The translations under genes and the position numbers were made by a program. Source: an uncultured Burkholderiales bacterium (GTDB lineage: Bacteria; Pseudomonadota; Gammaproteobacteria; Burkholderiales; Thiobacillaceae). From it: a DNA stretch of 64,000 nt. The stretch covers positions 51,141-115,140 of the forward strand of contig CALHRD010000110.1 of assembly GCA_938038385.1 (NCBI GenBank), written 5' to 3'. How positions within the stretch are numbered: position 1 is the stretch's first letter; each line of letters starts with the position of its first letter. Under the pieces are notes generated by a model that was given only the letters and a program-made list of their open reading frames with translations, did not search any database and had not been told where the DNA came from. Of this stretch, positions 56,851 through 64,000 are shown piece by piece.

Positions 56851-57816
56851 TTAATTCAAACCGGATTCAATCAATTTTTCCAGAGCCAGACGCAGTTGCA
56901 GCGCCTCCAGACGGGGGTGATCGTAGGTCAGCCAGACCGAGAAATACAGGCCATCGGCATCATCCAGCCTGAGACGGCCAAGCACCACATCCGTGCTGTC
57001 GACGCCGTCGGTGGCGGGCGTGGGTGCTGCACCGAGCTCGGGCTCATTCATGACCAGCACCCCGGGTACCTGCGCCAGCCGGGCCTGCACCCCCTGCATA
57101 TCCAGGCTGCGCTCGCTACGACCATGCAGGGCAACGACACCGCCATGGAAAGTCGGCATCCAGGCGGCCGTAAATTGCGTCATCAAGCCCTCGCCCCAGT
57201 ATCCTCGGAGTGATCGGCAGAGGCCGCTTTCCAGTGCGCTGTCACCGTCCTCGTCGATCTCCCCCACTTGGGGCAGCAGGTTGAAGGCGATCTGGACAGG
57301 GAATGCCTCGGGTTCGACCGATTCCATGGCGAACAGGGCGCGCGATTGCCGTACCAGATCTTCAACGCCGGCGCGTCCTCTCGCGCCCACCGGCAGTCCG
57401 ATGAAGCCATTCAGACTGCGCAGGCCTGCACCGCCCAGGAGTGGCCTGACGACCCGGATGATGGCCTCGGCAGGTGCAGCGCGCACCTCGGTCAGCGGCA
57501 TGTCGGCCTGCGGGGTTATCAGACCGCTCACGGCCAGCACCCGACATCCGCTGCCGAGCAGGTCATGAGCCAGCCTGGCCGCGGCAGGGCCGCGCGCGGC
57601 GATGATCGCAACACTCACCGCTGACCAGTCGACGTCAGCATGGCTGTGGCAGGGCAAGTCCTCATCGCCATAGCGGACACAGCCCTCTGGCTCGTCCAGG
57701 GTCACGGGAACGATCGATCCCGGCGCCTGGGGTAACTCCGACAGCTCCTGGAGCAGCGCCTCGCCGACGGGGTCGTCCGCCCCGACGATGGCGATGCGCC
57801 GAGAGCCCACGGTCAC
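56851..57816 (-). CDS. usg: Asd-like protein without catalytic cysteine (USG-1 type)
   Basis: A 321-residue protein with the Asd fold: a Rossmann start (RRIAIVGADDPVGEALLQEL) and dimerisation domain (AFNLLPQVGEIDEDGDSALE, VVALHGRSERSLDMQGVQAR). At the place where Asd has its Asn-Cys active site this protein has SLNGFIGLP, so it is probably not a dehydrogenase. Such usg genes commonly follow asd. The GTG at 57816 is eight bases after a GAGGAC ribosome site and six bases after the asd stop. Confidence 0.85.
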   Translation of the reverse strand: MTVGSRRIAIVGADDPVGEALLQELSELPQAPGSIVPVTLDEPEGCVRYGDEDLPCHSHADVDWSAVSVAIIAARGPAAARLAHDLLGSGCRVLAVSGLITPQADMPLTEVRAAPAEAIIRVVRPLLGGAGLRSLNGFIGLPVGARGRAGVEDLVRQSRALFAMESVEPEAFPVQIAFNLLPQVGEIDEDGDSALESGLCRSLRGYWGEGLMTQFTAAWMPTFHGGVVALHGRSERSLDMQGVQARLAQVPGVLVMNEPELGAAPTPATDGVDSTDVVLGRLRLDDADGLYFSVWLTYDHPRLEALQLRLALEKLIESGLN

Positions 57817-57821
57817 CAGAC

Positions 57822-58934
57822 TCAGTCCTCGAGCAGGATGCGCAGCATGCGCCGCAGCGGTTCGGCCGCCCCCCAGAGGAGCTGGTCGCCGACGGTGAAG
57901 GCGGACAGGTACTGCGGCCCCATGTTGAGCTTGCGCATGCGCCCGACCGGCACCGTGAGCGTGCCGGTGACCGCGGCTGGCGTGAGCTCTTCCATGGTGA
58001 TCTGGCGGTCGTTGGGCACCACCCTGACCCAGGCGTTGTGTGCGGCGATGAGGCCGTGGATGTCGTCGAGCGGCACGTCCCTGGTTAGTTTGATGGTCAG
58101 GGCCTGGCTGTGGCAGCGCATGGCGCCCACACGCACGCACAGGCCATCGATGGGGATCGGCTTGTCAGATCGGCCAAGGATCTTGTTCGCCTCGACCTGC
58201 GCCTTCCACTCCTCCTTGCTTTGCCCGGACTCGAGTTGCACGTCGATCCATGGGATCAGGCTGGCGGCGAGCGGCACCGGCCAGGCCTCCAGCGGATAGC
58301 GGTCCGAGCGCAGGAAGTCGGTGACCTTGCGGTCGATCTCCAGAATGGCCGCGGCGGGATCGTCGAGCAGGTCGCGCACCTCGGCGTGGATGGCTCCCAT
58401 CTGCTCGATGAGCTCGCGCATGTTGCGCGCGCCGGCGCCCGAGGCGGCCTGGTAGGTCATGGGGCTCACCCACTCCACCAGACCCGCCTCGAATAGCCCG
58501 CCGATGGCCATGAGCATGAGCGACACGGTACAGTTGCCGCCCACGTAGGTCTTGACCCCGCGCGCGAGTCCTTCCTTGATGACGTTCAGGTTGACGGGGT
58601 CGAGGATGATGATGGCCTCGTCCTGCATGCGCAGGGTCGAGGCGGCATCGATCCAATAGCCGCTCCAGCCCGCCTGGCGCAACCGGGGATAGACGTCCTT
58701 GGTGTAGTCGCCGCCCTGACAGGTAATGATGATGTCCATCGCCTTGAGTTCGTCGATGGACATGGCGTCCTTGAGCGGCGGCACCTCGCGGCCGATGTCC
58801 GGCCCCCTGCCGCCCGGGTTGGAGGTGGTGAAAAACACCGGCTCGATCAGGTCGAAGTCGCGCGCCTCGCGCATCCGGGCCATCAGCACCGACCCCACCA
58901 TGCCGCGCCAGCCGATCAGTCCTACTCTTTTCAT
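57822..58934 (-). CDS. asd: Aspartate-semialdehyde dehydrogenase
   Basis: A 370-residue NADP enzyme of the lysine/threonine/methionine pathway. The nucleotide loop is GWRGMVGS, the catalytic Cys135 is in [12 protein letters not shown], and the active His is in [15 protein letters not shown]. Length and sequence fit the gram-negative type. It follows leuB by 27 bases. Confidence 0.98.
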   Translation of the reverse strand: MKRVGLIGWRGMVGSVLMARMREARDFDLIEPVFFTTSNPGGRGPDIGREVPPLKDAMSIDELKAMDIIITCQGGDYTKDVYPRLRQAGWSGYWIDAASTLRMQDEAIIILDPVNLNVIKEGLARGVKTYVGGNCTVSLMLMAIGGLFEAGLVEWVSPMTYQAASGAGARNMRELIEQMGAIHAEVRDLLDDPAAAILEIDRKVTDFLRSDRYPLEAWPVPLAASLIPWIDVQLESGQSKEEWKAQVEANKILGRSDKPIPIDGLCVRVGAMRCHSQALTIKLTRDVPLDDIHGLIAAHNAWVRVVPNDRQITMEELTPAAVTGTLTVPVGRMRKLNMGPQYLSAFTVGDQLLWGAAEPLRRMLRILLED

Positions 58935-58961
58935 GGTCGTTTCCTGGATGGATGAATAGAT

Positions 58962-60023
58962 CTACATCGCCGCCACCACAGCGTCGCCCATCTGGCTGCA
59001 GGACACGCGCTTGCAGCCCTCGGTCCAGATGTCGCCGGTGCGGTAACCCTGCGCGATGACCTTCTTCACCGCATTGTCGATGCGCTCGGCCGTGGCCTCG
59101 TCGCCGAAGGTGTACTTGAACATCATCGCCAGCGACAGGATGGTGGCGAGCGGATTGGCCAGATCGCGCCCGGCGATGTCCGGGGCGGAACCGTGGATGG
59201 GCTCGTACAGGCCCTTGTTGCGTGCATCCAGCGAGGCCGACGGCAGCATGCCGATGGAGCCGGAGAGCATGGAGGCCTCGTCGGACAGGATGTCGCCGAA
59301 GATGTTGCCGGTGACGATGACGTCGAACTGCTTGGGATTGCGCACCAGCTGCATGGCGGCGTTGTCGACGTACATGCTGGACAGTTCGACCTCGGGGTAG
59401 TCCCTGGCCACCTCGGCCACCACGTCGCGCCACAATTCCGAGCATTCCAGGACATTGGCCTTTTCCACGGAACAGAGCTTTTTGCCCCGCTTCATGGCGA
59501 TGCCGAAGGCGACGTGCGCCACACGGCGGATCTCCGACTCGGTGTAGATCATGGTGTTGAAGCCGACCCGCTCGCCGTTTCTGACCTCGATGCCGCGCGG
59601 CTGGCCGAAATAGACATCCCCCGTGAGCTCACGCACGATCAGGATGTCCAGCCCCGCCACCACCTCCGGCTTGAGCGTCGAGGCCCCGGCCAGTTCCGGA
59701 TAGAGCAAGGCCGGGCGCAGGTTGGCGAACAGGTTCAGTTCCTTGCGGATGCGCAGCAAGCCGCGCTCCGGGCGCAGCGGACGCTCCAGGCGGTCGTACT
59801 GCGGCCCGCCGACGGCGCCGAGCAACACGGCATCGGCCGCACGCGCGAGCCCGAGCGTGGCCTCGGGCAGCGGGTCGCCCGCCGCATCATAGCCGGCGCC
59901 GCCGATGGCGGCCTGCTCGGTCTCGATCTTGAGACCGTCGCGCCTGAGCGCGTCCAGCACCTTCATGGCCTGGGCGACGATCTCCGGGCCGATGCCGTCA
60001 CCCGGCAGCACTGCGATTTTCAT
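58962..60023 (-). CDS. leuB: 3-isopropylmalate dehydrogenase
   Basis: A 353-residue enzyme of leucine synthesis. Start [20 protein letters not shown]; active-site motifs are [31 protein letters not shown], and the metal-binding [20 protein letters not shown] and [19 protein letters not shown]. It is separated from leuD by 290 bases that hold repeats, so it may have its own promoter. Confidence 0.98.
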   Translation of the reverse strand: MKIAVLPGDGIGPEIVAQAMKVLDALRRDGLKIETEQAAIGGAGYDAAGDPLPEATLGLARAADAVLLGAVGGPQYDRLERPLRPERGLLRIRKELNLFANLRPALLYPELAGASTLKPEVVAGLDILIVRELTGDVYFGQPRGIEVRNGERVGFNTMIYTESEIRRVAHVAFGIAMKRGKKLCSVEKANVLECSELWRDVVAEVARDYPEVELSSMYVDNAAMQLVRNPKQFDVIVTGNIFGDILSDEASMLSGSIGMLPSASLDARNKGLYEPIHGSAPDIAGRDLANPLATILSLAMMFKYTFGDEATAERIDNAVKKVIAQGYRTGDIWTEGCKRVSCSQMGDAVVAAM

Positions 60024-60057
60024 GAACCCATCTCCACATCATCACCTGTACATCACC

Positions 60058-60081
60058 TGTAGGTCGCCCTTCAGGGCGACA
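60058..60081 (+). repeat. REP-like GTAG hairpin, copy 2
   Basis: TGTAGGT, then a 7-bp stem GTCGCCC/GGGCGAC around a TTCA loop, ending GACA. It has the same length, the same ends and the same loop as the copy at 25279-25302. Just upstream the 11-base unit CATCACCTGTA is repeated in tandem (60040-60061). Confidence 0.7.
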
Positions 60082-60199
60082 CATCTGGCTCGAGCAGGAG
60101 CCATGCCCAGGGCTGACGGACATGGCCAAAGCCACCCCAGAGGGTGAAAGCAGCCATGTCCGTTCCCTCGCCTTAAGCCCCTCCGGCCCTCTCTCCCAG

Positions 60200-60257
60200 C
60201 CTCTCTCCCCCAGGGAGAGAGGTGGGTCGAGCCTCCCCTCCCCCTCGGGGGGAGGGG
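60200..60257. repeat. Two consecutive GC hairpins in the leuD-leuB gap
   Basis: First hairpin: CCTCTCTCCC (60200-60209) pairs with GGGAGAGAGG (60213-60222) around a 3-base loop. Second: CCCCTCCCCC (60235-60244) pairs with GGGGGAGGGG (60248-60257) around TCG. This stretch resembles the CCCTCTCCC-type strings often seen between proteobacterial genes. The 290-base gap between leuD and leuB contains these hairpins and the REP-like element and no gene I can support. They could reduce read-through or protect leuD mRNA ends. Confidence 0.6.
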
Positions 60258-60313
60258 TCGGGGGTGAGGGATGGGGAGGGGAGCTTCGTGAGCCGACTGC
60301 ACCGACTTTCACG

Positions 60314-60949
60314 CTAAAACAACCACGGCACCTCCTGGCGGCGCCGTGCCTCGTAGGCGCGGATGGCGTCCACTTGCGCGAGCGTGATGCCGATGTCGTC
60401 CAGGCCGTGCATCAGCCGGTGCTTGCGCTCGGCGTCCACGTCGAAATGGAAGGACTCGCCCGTCGGGGTGGTCACGGTCTGCTCGGCCAGATCTATGCTG
60501 AGCCGATAGCCCTCGTTCGCCGCAGTCTCCCGGAACAGCCGGTCCACCGTACCGGCCGGCAACACGATGGGCAGCAGGCCGTTCTTGAAACAGTTGTTGA
60601 AGAAGATGTCGGCGAAGGACGGGGCGATGATCGCCCTGAAGCCATAGTCCTCCAGGGCCCAGGGTGCGTGCTCGCGCGAGGAGCCGCAGCCGAAATTCTC
60701 GCGCGCGAGCAGGATGCTCGCCCCCTGGTAGCGCGGCTGATTGAGCACGAAGTCGGGGTTCAGCGGCCGCTTCGAGCAGTCCTGTCCCGGCTCGCCGCGG
60801 TCCAGGTAGCGCCACTCGTCGAACAGATTGGGGCCGAAACCGCTGCGCCTGATGGACTTGAGGAACTGCTTGGGAATGATGGCGTCGGTGTCGACGTTCG
60901 CCCGGTCCAGCGGCGCCACCAGGCCGTCATGCCGCGTGAACGGCTTCAT
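60314..60949 (-). CDS. leuD: 3-isopropylmalate dehydratase small subunit
   Basis: A 211-residue subunit of isopropylmalate isomerase: [40 protein letters not shown] and [20 protein letters not shown] are diagnostic. The start ATG overlaps the stop of the small lipoprotein gene upstream (ATGA), so its translation is probably coupled to that gene. Confidence 0.98.
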   Translation of the reverse strand: MKPFTRHDGLVAPLDRANVDTDAIIPKQFLKSIRRSGFGPNLFDEWRYLDRGEPGQDCSKRPLNPDFVLNQPRYQGASILLARENFGCGSSREHAPWALEDYGFRAIIAPSFADIFFNNCFKNGLLPIVLPAGTVDRLFRETAANEGYRLSIDLAEQTVTTPTGESFHFDVDAERKHRLMHGLDDIGITLAQVDAIRAYEARRRQEVPWLF

Positions 60950-61104
60950 CGCGTGGATCTCTGGATGGCCTCGCCGGCCTTCTCGATGTCCTGGCCGACG
61001 CCGCGCACGGTATTGCAGCCGTAGATGCTGAACACCACGCCGATGGCCAGGGCGATCAGCAACACCTTCACCACACCCAGGATGATCATGTTTCTCGGGG
61101 TCAT
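60946..61104 (-). CDS. Entericidin EcnA/B-like small lipoprotein
   Basis: A 52-residue product with a hydrophobic signal ([20 protein letters not shown]), a lipobox-like IYGC at Cys30 and the entericidin signature [26 protein letters not shown] lies just before the ATG at 61104. It begins ten bases after leuC and its TGA overlaps the leuD ATG. Entericidins are outer-membrane lipoproteins; in E. coli an antidote/toxin pair is linked to stationary-phase lysis. Only one member is present. The leuC-lipoprotein-leuD arrangement is one I recognise from betaproteobacteria. Confidence 0.85.
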   Translation of the reverse strand: MTPRNMIILGVVKVLLIALAIGVVFSIYGCNTVRGVGQDIEKAGEAIQRSTR

Positions 61105-61113
61105 GCCGTCACC

Positions 61114-62526
61114 TCACTGCAGATTGCGTACATCGACGAAATGGCCGAACACCGCCGCAGCGGCAGCCATGGCCGGACTGACCAGATGCGTGCGTCCGCC
61201 CTGTCCCTGCCGCCCTTCGAAGTTGCGGTTGGACGTGGAAGCGCAGCGCTCGCCAGGCTCCAGACGGTCGGCGTTCATCGCCAGACACATGGAGCACCCA
61301 GGATCGCGCCACTCGAAGCCGGCCTCGCGGAACACCCGGTCCAGCCCTTCTGCCTCGGCCTGCGCCTTCACCAGGCCAGAGCCCGGCACCACCATGGCGA
61401 GTTTGACATTGGCGGCCACCTTCCTGCCGCGCACCACCGCCGCCGCCTCGCGCAGGTCCTCGATGCGGGAATTGGTGCAGGAGCCGATGAACACCTTGTC
61501 GACGTGGATCCCGGAGATCGGCGTGTGCGGCGACAGGCCCATGTAGTGCAGGGCCCGTTCCCAGTCGGCTTTCTTGACACTGTTGGGCGCCTGGGCCGGA
61601 TCGGGCACATGCGCGCCCACCGGAGCGACCATCTCTGGCGAGGTACCCCAAGTCACCTGCGGCACGATGTCGGCGGCGTCGATCTCGACGACCGCATCGA
61701 AGGCCGCATCGGGGTCGGACACCAGGGTGCGCCAGTAGGCCTCCGCCCGCGCCCACATCTGCCCCTGTGGTGCATAGGGGCGGCCGCGCAGGTAATCGAC
61801 GGTCTTGTCGTCCACAGCCACCATGCCCGCCCGCGCCCCGGCCTCGATGGCCATGTTGCACAGGGTCATGCGCCCCTCCATGGACAGACCACGAATCGTA
61901 CTGCCCCCGAATTCGATGGCGTAGCCGGTGCCACCGGCCGTGCCGATGCGACCGATGACTGCCAGGGCGACGTCCTTGGCCGTCACCCCTCGACCCAGCT
62001 CGCCTTCCACCCTGATGAGCATGCTCCTGGACTTCTTCTGCCACAGGCACTGGGTGGCAAGCACATGCTCCACCTCCGAGGTGCCGATGCCGAAGGCGAG
62101 CGCCGCGAAGGCCCCGTGCGTGCTGGTGTGCGAGTCGCCGCAGACGATGGTCATGCCCGGCTGGGTGAAGCCCTGCTCCGGGCCGATGACGTGCACGATG
62201 CCCTGGCGGCGGTCCTGCATGGGGAACTCGGTCAGATGGAACTCCCGACAGTTGGCATCCAGGGTCTCCACCTGCAGGCGCGAGACCGGGTCGGCGATGC
62301 CCTGCTCCCGATGCGCGGTCGGGACGTTGTGATCGGGCACCGCCAGGACGCTGTCCGTGCGCCAGGGCTTGCGCCCGGCCAGCTTCAGACCCTCGAAGGC
62401 CTGCGGGCTGGTCACCTCGTGCACCAGGTGGCGGTCGATGTAGAGCAGGGTCGTGCCGTCGGGCTCGACGTGCACCACATGGGCGTCCCAGAGCTTGTCG
62501 TAGAGGGTGCGGGGGGGCATAGGCAT
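61114..62526 (-). CDS. leuC: 3-isopropylmalate dehydratase large subunit
   Basis: A 470-residue aconitase-family subunit. The 4Fe-4S cysteines are in [17 protein letters not shown] and [15 protein letters not shown]. Start motif [19 protein letters not shown] at 62526 or, two codons later, 62520. The same frame is open for another 900 bases upstream, but that stretch belongs to the MFS gene read in another frame. Confidence 0.98.
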   Translation of the reverse strand: MPMPPRTLYDKLWDAHVVHVEPDGTTLLYIDRHLVHEVTSPQAFEGLKLAGRKPWRTDSVLAVPDHNVPTAHREQGIADPVSRLQVETLDANCREFHLTEFPMQDRRQGIVHVIGPEQGFTQPGMTIVCGDSHTSTHGAFAALAFGIGTSEVEHVLATQCLWQKKSRSMLIRVEGELGRGVTAKDVALAVIGRIGTAGGTGYAIEFGGSTIRGLSMEGRMTLCNMAIEAGARAGMVAVDDKTVDYLRGRPYAPQGQMWARAEAYWRTLVSDPDAAFDAVVEIDAADIVPQVTWGTSPEMVAPVGAHVPDPAQAPNSVKKADWERALHYMGLSPHTPISGIHVDKVFIGSCTNSRIEDLREAAAVVRGRKVAANVKLAMVVPGSGLVKAQAEAEGLDRVFREAGFEWRDPGCSMCLAMNADRLEPGERCASTSNRNFEGRQGQGGRTHLVSPAMAAAAAVFGHFVDVRNLQ

Positions 62527-62678
62527 TGCTGATCGGATCCAATGTTCCATTTTACATCCAGAACGCCGTCTTCCGGCAGGTGCGCGGCCGCTCGATAGGA
62601 TCTGCGCTTGGCCGCCCTGCCTCCACCTGCCTGGACCCGCTTCGGCTGTTGCGACCGCGACTCGCCTTGACGGTATCT

Positions 62679-63839
62679 TTATAGCGATGAGTGCGCGGGC
62701 ACACGCCAGCCGCGCCAGGCGAACACCGTCGCCGCCAGGGCGGCCAGCCCCGCGCCCAGGGTGAACGACCACGCCGCGCCCAGCCCGTCCCAGGCGGCGC
62801 CGGCATAGAGGCTGCCGGCCGTGCCGCCGACGCCGAAGGCCAGGCTGTTGTAGAGGGCCTGGCCGCGGGCCTGGATGCGGCCGCGGAAATGATGGTGCAC
62901 CAAGGCCATGGCGCAGGCGTGATAAGCGCCGAAGGACAGCGCATGCAGGGCCTGGGCGAGGAGCAGCAGGGGCAGGACGTCCACCCACCAGGCGATCATC
63001 AGGAAGCGCAGGGCGGCCACCAGAAGGGTGAGCAGAAAGACGGTCTCCACCCGCACATGCCGCAGCATACGCGGCAACACCAGGAAGACGCCGATCTCGC
63101 AGAGCACGCCCAGGGCCCACATCCAGCCGGCGACGGCCTTGCTGTAGCCGGCCTCGACCAGGTGGATGGTGAAGAAGGTGTAATAGGGGCCATGGGCCGC
63201 GGCCATGAGGATGGCTGCCGCCAGCAGGGCCCAGACCTGGGGCCGGCGCAACACCTGACCGAGCGGCGTGTGTTCGTGCTCGGCGTGGGCGAGCGCCACC
63301 TCGGGGATGAGCCGGCTGGCGAGCCAGATGCCGACGAGTAGCCCCAGCACCACCCAGGGCACCAATTCGATCGGGTAGTGGTCCAGGGCCGCGCCCAGCC
63401 CCACCACCACCAGGATGAAGCCGATCGACCCCCACAGGCGGATGCGGCCGTAGCGGTCGGTGCGCTCACCCAGATGGGTGAGCGTGGTCGCCTCGACCAG
63501 CGGCAGCGGCGCGCTCCAGAAGAAGCTGATCAGGCTCATCACCGTGAACATCCACCAGAAGGACTGGCCGAAGAAGACGCCCACATAGGCGATCAGGCAG
63601 ACCAGGGCGGCGGTCTGGACGATGGCCACGCGCCGCCCGGTGCGGTCGGCGATGTGCCCCCAGACGTTGGGCGCGAACATGCGCATGACCTGCAGCAGGG
63701 ACATGAGCACGCCGATCTGGAAGGCGGCGAAACCCAGGGACTTTAGATACAGTCCCCAGTAGGGCGCCATCGCGCCGATGAAGGCAAAGTAAAAGAAATA
63801 GAAGCCCGACAGGCGCCAGTAGGAAAGGCTCTGCATCAT
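62679..63839 (-). CDS. MFS transporter, HcaT/nucleoside-symporter-like (MFS_1_like)
   Basis: A 386-residue protein with about twelve hydrophobic segments. The N-terminus [20 protein letters not shown] and [20 protein letters not shown] is characteristic of the 3-phenylpropionate transporter HcaT and relatives; [20 protein letters not shown] is the family central loop. Substrate unknown. The ATG at 63839 is preferred over 63878, which adds 13 residues. Not obviously in the leu operon: 152 bases separate it from leuC. Confidence 0.88.
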   Translation of the reverse strand: MMQSLSYWRLSGFYFFYFAFIGAMAPYWGLYLKSLGFAAFQIGVLMSLLQVMRMFAPNVWGHIADRTGRRVAIVQTAALVCLIAYVGVFFGQSFWWMFTVMSLISFFWSAPLPLVEATTLTHLGERTDRYGRIRLWGSIGFILVVVGLGAALDHYPIELVPWVVLGLLVGIWLASRLIPEVALAHAEHEHTPLGQVLRRPQVWALLAAAILMAAAHGPYYTFFTIHLVEAGYSKAVAGWMWALGVLCEIGVFLVLPRMLRHVRVETVFLLTLLVAALRFLMIAWWVDVLPLLLLAQALHALSFGAYHACAMALVHHHFRGRIQARGQALYNSLAFGVGGTAGSLYAGAAWDGLGAAWSFTLGAGLAALAATVFAWRGWRVPAHSSL

Positions 63840-63946
63840 GGGCGGTGTGCACCGTTGCCATGAACCCAGATTGTCCATTAGGCGGCCCTACGGGCCTACG
63901 CGCGCCCTGGCGGTCGAAGCGCGGCCATTTCGTGCGCTTGCTCGTC

Positions 63947-63968
63947 GGCCATAGGCACGGCTATGGCC
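63947..63968. repeat. 8-bp dyad upstream of the MFS gene
   Basis: GGCCATAG-GCACGG-CTATGGCC is a perfect 8-bp stem with a 6-base loop, about 110 bases upstream of the MFS start. The surrounding bases to the window end show no coding region I can support. It may be a hairpin of an unknown intergenic repeat. Confidence 0.4.
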
Positions 63969-64000
63969 TCCTCCCAACCGCCCGAACTGCCTCGCGCTCC

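Noticed and set aside
60946..61104. Complete entericidin toxin-antidote pair
   Set aside because: Only one small lipoprotein gene is found; no second copy lies adjacent.

Overview
The window is 64 kb of GC-rich, tightly packed chromosome, probably from a betaproteobacterium. The best evidence is one long minus-strand run in an order I recognise from betaproteobacteria: leuC, an entericidin-like lipoprotein gene, leuD, leuB, asd, an Asd-like usg gene, fimV, truA, trpF, trpB, trpA, accD, folC, a SPOR-domain gene, cvpA, purF, metZ. A periplasmic nitrate reductase operon and a polyphosphate cluster suggest an environmental nitrate-reducing organism. Genus is not resolved. No rRNA, tRNA, CRISPR array, prophage or insertion sequence was recognised.

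Layout. 3-650: end of an EAL-HDOD signalling protein. 714-9893 (minus): an eleven-gene type II secretion-like operon (gspG, gspF, gspE, three inner-membrane platform genes, a proline-rich protein, a secretin with an N-terminal TPR region, three extra pseudopilins). 10104-13818 (plus): a broken SLC13 transporter gene, a gamma-glutamyltransferase and a small retropepsin-like protease. 13886-19228 (minus): napDAGHB, divergent from an FNR/Dnr-type regulator across one near-palindromic FNR box. 20039-25137: CYTH-CHAD protein, ppk1 and ppx. 25217-34976: a nested inverted-repeat element, a large AsmA-like protein, a SpmAB-type membrane protein, a soluble zinc-binding chemoreceptor, a CbiB-like protein, a metallo-hydrolase and a GcvR-type ACT protein. 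35029-43437: small conserved proteins, a HAD phosphatase, a lytic transglycosylase, EcsC and an RND pump. 43532-62526 (minus): the housekeeping run. 62679-63839: an MFS transporter.

How genes work together. The secretion operon is translationally coupled by 4-base start/stop overlaps at several joints and would make an ATPase-driven pseudopilus with an outer-membrane secretin, but uses three GspG-like pseudopilins rather than the usual H-I-J-K set. NapGH should feed quinol electrons to NapA-NapB; no napC is present. Leu, Trp, Met, purine and fatty-acid genes supply core biosynthesis.

The points most worth a second look are the variant secretion system with its three related pseudopilins, the SLC13 gene broken by a probable deletion at a short repeat, and two copies of a 24-nt GTAG-hairpin (REP-like) element whose stems differ by compensatory changes.
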